Source of the DNA: Bacteroidales bacterium
Lineage (GTDB): Bacteria > Bacteroidota > Bacteroidia > Bacteroidales > 4484-276
NCBI GenBank assembly: GCA_012523265.1
Contig: JAAYIU010000134.1
Span: 1-37,452 of the forward strand
DNA: 37,452 bases
Direction: 5' to 3'
The first letter of the stretch is position 1. Each line of letters begins with the position of its first letter. Positions 30,047 to 37,452 of the stretch are shown here, piece after piece. The notes beneath the pieces were generated by a model, which worked only from the letters and a program-made list of their open reading frames with translations, did not search any database and was not told the DNA's origin. The position numbers were made by a program, and so were the translations under genes.

Positions 30047-30736
30047 ATGAAAAAGTTGATTTTAATACTTCTCCTTCTTACATCTTATCCTGTGCTTGCG
30101 CAAAAGACAGCAGGTCAGAAAGCTCCTGCAATATACTTTGGCCTTAGCTTCTCGCCGGATTATTCTAACGTTATCACCGATAAGTTCTACCCACCCTTGA
30201 CAAATAGATACGACAGCATCATCGCACCAATTTTTGGCTACACCACAGGTGCTAATATGAATTATCAGATTTCGCGCAGGCTTGCGCTTGATGTTGGATT
30301 TCACATTTCACACAGAGGATACCAAACCGACCTGGTTCCATTCCTGGATATGGGTCATACCAGAGCGCATGCCGATTTTACCTATCTGGATATTCATGTC
30401 AAAGCGAACTATTATCTTTTAAATAGCAGCTTCAGCCTTTATCTCACCGCCGGACTAATACCCTCCATTTTCTATAAAAATTCTTATTACGAGGAATTGC
30501 AAGGTTATAGTGGTAACGTGCAGACGCGCGATCTGGATAATCCGGAACCACCTGATAAGATTAATCTGATGATGCTGGCAGGGTTTGGTCTGGATTATCT
30601 TGTTTCCGAAAGATTATTCATTCGGGTAAAACCGATCTACAGACGTTCGCTAACCAAAATCAGAGATGATGATTCTTCGGACTTCTATTTCTGGTCGTTA
30701 GGCGCAAACGTGGGTGTGTATTATAATTTCAAATAA
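30047..30736 (+). CDS. Outer-membrane beta-barrel-like protein
   Basis: Signal peptide MKKLILILLLLTSYPVLAQ; alternating aromatic strands; C-terminal FYFWSLGANVGVYYNFK. Confidence 0.8.
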   Translation: MKKLILILLLLTSYPVLAQKTAGQKAPAIYFGLSFSPDYSNVITDKFYPPLTNRYDSIIAPIFGYTTGANMNYQISRRLALDVGFHISHRGYQTDLVPFLDMGHTRAHADFTYLDIHVKANYYLLNSSFSLYLTAGLIPSIFYKNSYYEELQGYSGNVQTRDLDNPEPPDKINLMMLAGFGLDYLVSERLFIRVKPIYRRSLTKIRDDDSSDFYFWSLGANVGVYYNFK

Positions 30737-30742
30737 ATTACC

Positions 30743-31630
30743 TCAGCACTCTTCCGGTTTAAATTTGTCCAGTTTCCATCGTTTGTGCGACCAGAGCCAG
30801 TTGCCGGGATCGTGGCGGATAATTTTTTCGAGGCGATTTGCATAAGCCTGTGTGATAGCTTTTGGCGCCGCACTTTGCGGATTCCCTTCGAGCAGCGAAA
30901 GCTGCAAAGTATAAAAACCACGTTTTATGCGCCTTATGTCGGCAAACACAACCGGGAGGTTGTGCTGCCTGGCGTGCTTTTCGGGGCCATTGAGGAAGGC
31001 TGTTTTCTGTCCAAAAAAATCTACCCAGATGGCTCTGTCGGGATTTGAGGGGCTTTGGTCGGCAGCCATGATAAACACCGAAGTGGTAGCTTTTAGCTCA
31101 TCAAAGGTGCGGCTGGTAGCGCGTGTAGAAGCCAGCAGTGTTCCGGTGCGCGAGCGGTTGCGGCGAATTCGTCGGTCGAGATAAGGATTGCTAAGCGGGG
31201 TATAAAAAGCCACAAACCGGAAATCCTTTATTTGTACCGCCGGCGCCAGCGCTCCCCACTCCCAGTTGCCGTAATGGCAAGGCGTAGCTATGAATGATCC
31301 CGAAGTTGCCGAAAGTTGATCAAGAAGTTCAGGGTTGAGGATTTTGTGTCGTCGCACCAACTGCCGCCTGCTTATCGTAAAAGCTTTGAAACCTTCCACC
31401 ATCACATCCGTAAGGTTTTTGTAGGCTGCCGTGGTAAGGGTATCTATTTCTTTCGCTGACTTTTCGGGGAAGCAGCGACGCAGGTTGTTTTGGATAACGG
31501 TTTTGCGGTAACCAAAAACACGTTGAATAAAAAACCGAACGACATCCGAAAAGATGTAGAGCACCCGGAAAGGCAAAAGGCTCACCAAAATGATAAAAAA
31601 CCAGGCGATGCCCGTAAGGATGAGATTCAT
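30743..31630 (-). CDS. LpxL/HtrB-like lipid A acyltransferase
   Basis: CHYGNWEWG (HX4E), FRFVAFYTPLSNPYLDRRIRRNRSRTGT, ADQSPSN, NWLWSHKRWK. Confidence 0.92.
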   Translation of the reverse strand: MNLILTGIAWFFIILVSLLPFRVLYIFSDVVRFFIQRVFGYRKTVIQNNLRRCFPEKSAKEIDTLTTAAYKNLTDVMVEGFKAFTISRRQLVRRHKILNPELLDQLSATSGSFIATPCHYGNWEWGALAPAVQIKDFRFVAFYTPLSNPYLDRRIRRNRSRTGTLLASTRATSRTFDELKATTSVFIMAADQSPSNPDRAIWVDFFGQKTAFLNGPEKHARQHNLPVVFADIRRIKRGFYTLQLSLLEGNPQSAAPKAITQAYANRLEKIIRHDPGNWLWSHKRWKLDKFKPEEC

Positions 31631-31791
31631 GGCGCGAAAGTACGCGTATATTTCTTTGGGCTGTACATTTGTTAACGTCCTCCGAATTTTTATCCATTCT
31701 AAGTTATTCCAACACTATTTTAGAATAAATTTGCCGGCAAACCCTTTCATTTTTTTATTAATAAAAACAAAAACAAACAGGGAGGTGAAAA

Positions 31792-33021
31792 TTGGAGAAT
31801 ACCGCTACAGCCGGAAATAAAGGCAAAAGAGTACGTTCGGATTGTCATGTTACCATCCGGCTTACCAACGCAGGGGGCATCGATATTGAGCTTACCAGCA
31901 AAGTAAAATTTATGTTTGGCGCCGACATTATGCGTCGCATCCATGAGGTGCTCGATTTTTTTGAGATCGAAAATGCGCATGTGGTGATGGAAGACAGCGG
32001 CGCCCTGCCATTCGTCATGGCTGCACGGCTCGAAGCTGCTGTAAAAAAACTTGTGACGAGCGAAAAGTCTTTTCTTACCGAATACCTCGAAGCCAACCGC
32101 TACGAAACCACCAAAGACCGCGACCGCTTCTCGCGGCTTTATCTGCCGGGCAATACGCCCAGCCTGATGATCAACGCCGGGTTGCATCATCCCGACGGCC
32201 TCATCCTCGACCTGGAAGATGCGGTGGCTTTTGATAAAAAACATGAAGCCCGCTTTTTGGTGCGCAATGCCTTGCGAAGCCTCAACCTCTACGGCGCCGA
32301 AAAGATGGTGCGTATCAACCAGATTCCCGCCGGCCTCGAGGATTTGGATTTTATCGTCCCGCATGGCGTCAATCTGATTCTGGTGCCCAAGTGCGAAAGC
32401 GCCGAACAAATCACGGCTGTCAACCGCCGCATCGCTGAGCTGCAAAAGCTGCACAACCTCAATGCACCGGTGTGGCTCATGCCCATCATCGAAAGTGCGC
32501 TCGGCGTAATAAAAGCCTACGAAATAGCTTCGTCAGCCGAAAATATTGTGGCAATGGCCATCGGCCTCGAAGACTATACCGCCGACCTGGGCGTGCGCCG
32601 CACCAACGAAGCCACCGAATCATTCTTCGCCCGCAGCATGGTTGTAAATGCCTGTAAGGCCGCCCGCATCCAGGCCATCGATTCGGTATTTTCTGACATT
32701 GCCGATATGGAGGCTTTGCGCCAAAATGTGCTCACCAGCAAGAGCCTCGGCTTCGACGGTATGGGATGCATCCACCCGCGTCAGATCAGAGTGATCCACG
32801 AAAATTTTGCGCCCGACAAGGCAGAAATAGATAGAGCAAAAAAGATTGTCAACGCCTTTATGGATGCTACCGAGAAAGGACTTGGCGTGGTTTCGCTGGG
32901 AACAAAAATGATTGATGCCCCCGTGGTAAAGCGCGCGCAGAAAGTTATCAACCTGGCCATCAGCCTGCAGCTCATCAGTGCCGACTGGCGCAATGAATTC
33001 CTTGCGCCCGCTGCCGAATAA
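31792..33021 (+). CDS. Fused citrate lyase gamma (CitD, acyl carrier) + beta (CitE) protein
   Basis: N-terminus RSDCHVTIRLTNAGGIDIELTSKVKFMFGADIMRRIHEVLDFFEIENAHVVMEDSGALPFVMAARLEAAVKK (CitD-like) followed by RLYLPGNTPSLMINAGLHHPDGLILDLEDAV...CIHPRQI (CitE/HpcH). TTG start with GGGAGGTG upstream. Confidence 0.9.
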   Translation: MENTATAGNKGKRVRSDCHVTIRLTNAGGIDIELTSKVKFMFGADIMRRIHEVLDFFEIENAHVVMEDSGALPFVMAARLEAAVKKLVTSEKSFLTEYLEANRYETTKDRDRFSRLYLPGNTPSLMINAGLHHPDGLILDLEDAVAFDKKHEARFLVRNALRSLNLYGAEKMVRINQIPAGLEDLDFIVPHGVNLILVPKCESAEQITAVNRRIAELQKLHNLNAPVWLMPIIESALGVIKAYEIASSAENIVAMAIGLEDYTADLGVRRTNEATESFFARSMVVNACKAARIQAIDSVFSDIADMEALRQNVLTSKSLGFDGMGCIHPRQIRVIHENFAPDKAEIDRAKKIVNAFMDATEKGLGVVSLGTKMIDAPVVKRAQKVINLAISLQLISADWRNEFLAPAAE

Positions 33022-33090
33022 ACTTATTAAATATTCAAATCCGGATTGGATCGCGGATTTTTAATTTAAAATTTTAGTAAAACTGAAAAG

Positions 33091-34653
33091 ATGAAAAAAT
33101 ACGATAAACTGGTTACCAATGCCGCCGGACGCGTGGTGCCCACCTTTTTCAACGGCAAAGAACACACACCCTACCTGGGTGTAGGAAAATACAAACCCAC
33201 AGGCCGCAAATATGCGCCACCCATCGCCACCTGCGCCAACTACCCGGCTGATGGCGACAAGCGTGTGCCGTCCATCAAAGACGCGCTGGTGCGCGCCGGC
33301 ATCCGCGACGGGATGACTATCTCATCGCACCACCATTTTCGCAACGGCGACCTGATCGCCATGCAGGTTTTTGATGCAGCGCACGAGCTGGGTATTAAAG
33401 ATTTGGTTTGGTTTCCGTCGGCATCGTTTCCTTGTCAGGAAAGGATGATCCAATATCTGGAAGACGGCACAGTACAGCGCATCGAAGGCAGCATGAACGG
33501 ACCGCTGGGCAAGTTTACCAGCGAAGGAGGCATGCGTGGCATGAGTGTGTTGCGCTCGCATGGCGGACGCTACCAGGCCGTACAGGATGGCGACGTACAC
33601 ATCGACATTGCCATCATCGCCGCTCCCACAGCCGATCCTTTTGGCAACGCCACCGGCGACCGCGGCCCTGCGGCATGCGGACTGCTTGGATTTGCATTGG
33701 CCGATTCGCAATACGCCGACCGCGTGATCGTGGTCACCGACAACATCGTTCCTTTCCCGTGTATTCCCTGGCAGATTCACGGCAACTATGTCGATTTTGT
33801 GGTGGAGGTAGATAAAGTTGGTTTGCCCGAACGCATCGTCTCCGGAACAACCGAGATCACCAAAAGCCCCGACAGGCTGCTGATAGCTGAGATGACGGCG
33901 CAGTTTTGCGACGAAGCAGGCATCGTACGCGACGGCTTTTCGTACCAGGCCGGCGCCGGCGGAACAGCTTTGTCTATCGGGATATATTTTGAGCAGATGT
34001 TGCGTGAGCGCAAAATGAAAGCACGCTTTATCCGCGCCGGCAGCAACAAATACCCGGTGAAGATGCTCGAAGACGGACTGGTGGACTATATCCTCGACGG
34101 CCAAACCTTCGACCTGGAAGGCGTACGCTCCATGCGCGAAAATCCGGGACATGTCAACACCAGCCCGTTTACAAGCTACAACTACCACGGCAAAGGCAAC
34201 TTTGCTTCGATGGTGGATGTGGTGGTGCTCGGCGCCACCGAGATTGACGTAGATTTTAATGCCAACGTGGTGACGCACTCCGACGGCTATCTGTTGCACG
34301 GCATCGGCGGCTGGCAAAACTGCCTCTTTAGCAAATGTACCATCCTGCCTGTTCCGCTCTTCCGCGACCGCATGCCGGTAATTGTGGATCGGGTTACAAC
34401 CCTGTGCGGCCCCGGCGAACTCATCGACGTGATCGTTACAGAGCGTGGCATCGCCATAAACCCGCTGCGGCAGGACTTGATCGAAAAACTGAAAAACTCA
34501 AAGCTTCCCATCAAAACCATCCAAGAGCTTAAAGAAGAAGCCGAACAAATTTGCGGCAGACCTGAAAAACCGCAACTTTCCGATGAACTTGTTTCGGTAA
34601 TAAAATGGGTGGATGGAACGGTGCTGGATGCCGTTAGGAAAGTGATCGTTTAA
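33091..34653 (+). CDS. citF: Citrate lyase alpha subunit
   Basis: GMTISSHHHFRNGD, ASFPCQERMIQYLEDGTVQRIEGSMNGPLGKF, DVDFNANVVTHSDGYLLHGIGGWQ, ERGIAINPLRQDL. Confidence 0.95.
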   Translation: MKKYDKLVTNAAGRVVPTFFNGKEHTPYLGVGKYKPTGRKYAPPIATCANYPADGDKRVPSIKDALVRAGIRDGMTISSHHHFRNGDLIAMQVFDAAHELGIKDLVWFPSASFPCQERMIQYLEDGTVQRIEGSMNGPLGKFTSEGGMRGMSVLRSHGGRYQAVQDGDVHIDIAIIAAPTADPFGNATGDRGPAACGLLGFALADSQYADRVIVVTDNIVPFPCIPWQIHGNYVDFVVEVDKVGLPERIVSGTTEITKSPDRLLIAEMTAQFCDEAGIVRDGFSYQAGAGGTALSIGIYFEQMLRERKMKARFIRAGSNKYPVKMLEDGLVDYILDGQTFDLEGVRSMRENPGHVNTSPFTSYNYHGKGNFASMVDVVVLGATEIDVDFNANVVTHSDGYLLHGIGGWQNCLFSKCTILPVPLFRDRMPVIVDRVTTLCGPGELIDVIVTERGIAINPLRQDLIEKLKNSKLPIKTIQELKEEAEQICGRPEKPQLSDELVSVIKWVDGTVLDAVRKVIV

Positions 34654-34681
34654 AATACAATCTTAAAACAGATAAAACCAA

Positions 34682-34709
34682 GCCTCCGGAATTTTCGGAG
34701 GTTTTTTTT
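34682..34709 (+). terminator. Rho-independent terminator of citF
   Basis: GCCTCCGGAATTTTCGGAGGTTTTTTTTT: CCTCCG/CGGAGG stem plus T run. Confidence 0.85.
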
Positions 34710-34742
34710 TGAAAATAGATTTTGAAGTAGTAATGGGATTTC

Positions 34743-34811
34743 AAAATGTTTCTGTCAGCAGAAACATTTTACTGCCTTTTGTTTCTGTGTACGGAAAGTA
34801 TTTTATCTTTG
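34743..34811 (+). promoter_or_regulatory. Bacteroidota promoter with two phased dyad operator sites
   Basis: Perfect AAAATGTTTCTG-tcag-CAGAAACATTTT (34743-34770); second weaker site GTTTCTG-tgta-CGGAAAG (34781-34798), 33 bp away; TTTG 34778-34781 and TATCTTTG 34804-34811. Confidence 0.75.
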
Positions 34812-34837
34812 TTGAATCTTTTTTCGATTTCATCAGC

Positions 34838-36151
34838 ATGGACAAAAATAAATTATTTGGCATCCTCAACGATTGGAATTACTGGGACAAGCCCGTTCCG
34901 GAATTTTTTCCGAGGCCATTGTATCAGGAAAAGATCAACCAATATCTTACCACCGGAGAGGTAATTGTTTTGAAAGGCATACGCAGAGCCGGAAAATCAA
35001 CGCTTTTGATCAACCATATCCGGTATCTTACCGAAAATGGAATTGATAAAAAGGCATTTCTTTTTGTGAATTTTGAAGATCCGCGTCTTGGCGATGAACC
35101 GGATAGCGAGTTATTGGAGCAAATTCTGGAAACTTACAAGGAGTTTGTGAACCATGAGGTAAAACCGCACGTTTTTCTGGATGAAGTACAAAACGTACAT
35201 CAGTGGGAAAAATGGGTTTTGACAGGATATGAACTCGACAGGGGGCATTTTTATGTAACGGGTTCTTCGTCGAAACTGCTTAGCAGAGAGTTTGGAACGG
35301 CGCTAAGCGGAAGGTTTCTCGCCATTAATGTGCTCCCGCTGGGATTTGATGAATATTTGCTTTTTAAAAATTTACCTGCGCCAGACAAAAATAAGCTGAT
35401 CACACAAAAAATCCTTTACAAAAAAGCCTTCAATGATTATCTCACTGCTGGTGGTTTCCCCAAGGCTGTTTCGCTTGTAGATGAGTTGAGACGACAAGAG
35501 ATGATCATGTATTACGAAACCATCATCCTTAAAGATATTGTGGCGCGTTACAACCTGAAAAATTTTGACAGCGTTAAAAAAGTTGCGCTATTCTTACTTT
35601 CAAACATAGGAAAACCGTTCAACCTTAACAAGGTAAAAACCACACTTCAATTATCGTACGACCTGGCAGATAAATATTTCGAGTATCTCAAAGACACTTT
35701 CCTGTTGTTTGAAATATATAAATACGATCATTCATTAAACAAGCAATTTGCTAATCGGCGCAAGGTTTATTGCATCGACAATGGAATCCTGTCCGCCATT
35801 TCATTCCGTGTTTCGGAAGATTATGGCAGATATCTCGAGAACATTGTATTTGTGGAATTGATGCGCAGAGAAAAAGATATTTATTTTCATCAGGGTCAAA
35901 AGGAATGTGACTTTGTAATTAAAGAAAGTTTGCGAATAACGCAGGCAATACAGGTTTGCCGTAGCCTGAAAGACGAAAAAACCAGACAACGCGAAGTAGA
36001 TGGTCTTCTGGAAGCTATCAAAACCTACAATCTGAATGATGGCCTGATCCTCACCGAAGACGAAGATTTTGAAACTGAAGTGGAAGGATTCAACATTGTA
36101 GTACTGCCGGTTTGGAAGTGGTTTCTCCAACCCGATATCCAAACTGTCTGA
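34838..36151 (+). CDS. AAA_14/DUF4143-type ATPase (AAA + winged-helix-like + nuclease-fold-like C-terminus)
   Basis: Walker A KGIRRAGKSTLL, Walker B HVFLDEVQNV, TGSSSKLLSREFGTALSGRF, YYETIILKDIVARYNLKN; C-terminus YLENIVFVELMRRE...GQKECDFVI...AIQVC. Start placed at 34838 because the promoter lies inside the longer ORF. Confidence 0.9.
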   Translation: MDKNKLFGILNDWNYWDKPVPEFFPRPLYQEKINQYLTTGEVIVLKGIRRAGKSTLLINHIRYLTENGIDKKAFLFVNFEDPRLGDEPDSELLEQILETYKEFVNHEVKPHVFLDEVQNVHQWEKWVLTGYELDRGHFYVTGSSSKLLSREFGTALSGRFLAINVLPLGFDEYLLFKNLPAPDKNKLITQKILYKKAFNDYLTAGGFPKAVSLVDELRRQEMIMYYETIILKDIVARYNLKNFDSVKKVALFLLSNIGKPFNLNKVKTTLQLSYDLADKYFEYLKDTFLLFEIYKYDHSLNKQFANRRKVYCIDNGILSAISFRVSEDYGRYLENIVFVELMRREKDIYFHQGQKECDFVIKESLRITQAIQVCRSLKDEKTRQREVDGLLEAIKTYNLNDGLILTEDEDFETEVEGFNIVVLPVWKWFLQPDIQTV

Positions 36152-36163
36152 TCGATCATTTCC

Positions 36164-36256
36164 TGTAATCCATTACAAAAAATAATCAAATATCTTGTAT
36201 CCCATTACTAATAATCTGGATATTCTTTGTAACCCATTACAAGATAATTATCTTTG
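36164..36256 (+). promoter_or_regulatory. Three phased dyad sites at 32-bp period overlapping a promoter
   Basis: TGTAATCCATTACA (36164-36177), TGTATCCCATTAC (36196-36208), TGTAACCCATTACA (36228-36241); TTTG 36226-36229, N19, TATCTTTG 36249-36256. Confidence 0.8.
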
Positions 36257-36271
36257 CGGAAAATATCTTCT

Positions 36272-37452
36272 ATGATAGAATTATTCGAAAGCAGCAACCT
36301 GCTTATAAACTCAGTGAGCCATCAGTTCAAACGATTCAGGTTTGACACCATCGATTGGGATGGCCGGCTGGTTGAAATTAATGGTGCAAGAGGCGTGGGA
36401 AAAACCACCATGCTGTTGCAAAAGGCCAAATTGCTGAACGCGGGAGTTAATAATGCGGCACTGTATGCTTCATTGGATGATCCATATTTTTATAAAAGAA
36501 ATTTGATTGAAGTTGCGGATGAGTTTTATAAAAATGGCGGCAAGCACCTCTTTTTCGATGAAGTGCATCGTTATCCATCGAAAGATCCGGAACACGACTG
36601 GTCATCTGAACTGAAAACAATTTACGACCGGTATCCCGATCTCACTGTTATTTATTCAGCTTCTTCCATTTTAAAATTACAGAAGGCCAAAGGTGATTTG
36701 AGCCGCCGTAAGATTTCCTATAATCTGCCAGGGTTTTCGTTTAGGGAATATTTGGACTTTAATGATATTGAAAAAATCGAACCAATGAATTTGGACCATC
36801 TTTTGACACGACATGTTGAAATTTCAAATCAAATCATTTCAAAAGTTAAAATTATTCCGCATTTCAAAGCCTACCTAAGAACGGGTTATTATCCTTTTTA
36901 TAATGAAGCGCCCGATCACTATTTTGAGCGATTGAAGGATGTGATAACGGTGATTCTTGAAAACGACATTCCGTCTGTAACCGGCATTCCATTTGAAACA
37001 TCGATAAAGCTGAAAAAGTTGCTGAGTTTAATTTCGGAGAGCGCTCCTTACACGCCAAATTTATCGTTGATCAGTAAAGAGCTTTTTATCAAGGACCAAC
37101 GCACTTTGTTGAAATATTTCAGTTTCCTGGAAAACGCTGAACTTATCCAGGCACTTAGCAAAGAAGCCACAGGAAACAGGATTTTGCGAAAGCCCGATAA
37201 ATTATTTTTAAACAACACCAATTTGCATTATTGTTTTTATAGCACCCCGAATATCGGCACCCAAAGAGAGACATTCTTTGCTAACCAGCTCAGAAACCAT
37301 CACCTTTTGACATTTCCTGAAACGGGTAATTTTAAAGTAGACGACACCATGATATTCGAAATTGGAGGTAAGAACAAAGACAAATCTCAGCTCAAAGATA
37401 TTGAGAACGCCTACTTCGCCCTCGACGATATAGAAACAGGATATGGCAACAC
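36272..37452 (+). CDS. Second AAA_14-type ATPase, 3'-truncated by window end
   Basis: Open from ATG 36272 to the end: MIELFESSNLLINSVSHQFKRFRFDTIDWDGRLVEINGARGVGKTTMLLQ...HLFFDEVHRY...IYSASSILKLQ...LPGFSFREYL...DDTMIFEIGGKNKDKSQLKDI. Absent from ORF track because no stop inside the window. Confidence 0.9.
   Translation, partial: MIELFESSNLLINSVSHQFKRFRFDTIDWDGRLVEINGARGVGKTTMLLQKAKLLNAGVNNAALYASLDDPYFYKRNLIEVADEFYKNGGKHLFFDEVHRYPSKDPEHDWSSELKTIYDRYPDLTVIYSASSILKLQKAKGDLSRRKISYNLPGFSFREYLDFNDIEKIEPMNLDHLLTRHVEISNQIISKVKIIPHFKAYLRTGYYPFYNEAPDHYFERLKDVITVILENDIPSVTGIPFETSIKLKKLLSLISESAPYTPNLSLISKELFIKDQRTLLKYFSFLENAELIQALSKEATGNRILRKPDKLFLNNTNLHYCFYSTPNIGTQRETFFANQLRNHHLLTFPETGNFKVDDTMIFEIGGKNKDKSQLKDIENAYFALDDIETGYGN

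Noticed and set aside
33322-34317. 331-aa minus-strand ORF
   Set aside because: Antisense to citF, which is strongly recognisable; no domain pattern in the antisense product.
36164-36241. Three repeats as a mini CRISPR array
   Set aside because: Repeats only ~13-14 bp, diverged, promoter-overlapping, spacers ~18 bp and no cas genes; fits operators better.
1-37452. tRNA/rRNA genes
   Set aside because: No tRNA cloverleaf or rRNA sequence recognised by eye; a tRNAscan run would be needed to be certain.

Overview
The window looks like a ~37 kb Bacteroidota chromosomal segment. Supporting signs are Bacteroidota-type TTTG...TAnnTTTG promoters, SprB-repeat/T9SS-like protein, LytTR/PF06580 signalling and Bacteroidota-style lipoproteins. 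I support about 27 CDSs: a SprB-repeat secreted protein (left edge, absent from the ORF track), ClpB, a three-gene RND efflux operon (MFP/permease/TolC), a LytTR response regulator with a PF06580 kinase, a GroES-like protein, an iron/B12-type ABC importer (SBP-permease-ATPase), a YtcJ-like amidohydrolase, a coiled-coil membrane protein, LysS, a patatin, a TPR protein, a DnaQ-like exonuclease, a 2-oxoacid dehydrogenase E2, a GT2 fused to a sugar-phosphotransferase-like region, GuaA, a 4xLysM + periplasmic-binding fusion, a beta-barrel protein, an LpxL-like acyltransferase, a fused citrate lyase CitD-CitE with CitF, and two consecutive AAA_14-type ATPases (the second runs off the right edge and is absent from the ORF track). 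The most interesting structure is at the right end. Each ATPase gene has its own helically phased array of dyad sites overlapping a Bacteroidota promoter: two GTTTCTG-N4-CAGAAAC-type sites 33 bp apart, and three TGTAA-N4-TTACA-type sites exactly 32 bp apart. Other items not in the ORF track: a decayed MNT-type nucleotidyltransferase with its catalytic core missing, the orphan 3' tail of a second TolC gene, a ~222 bp MITE-like element with 16-bp TIRs and ATTA flanks, and a long hairpin in the leader/N-terminus of the ABC binding-protein gene. All domain calls are by eye; no searches were run.
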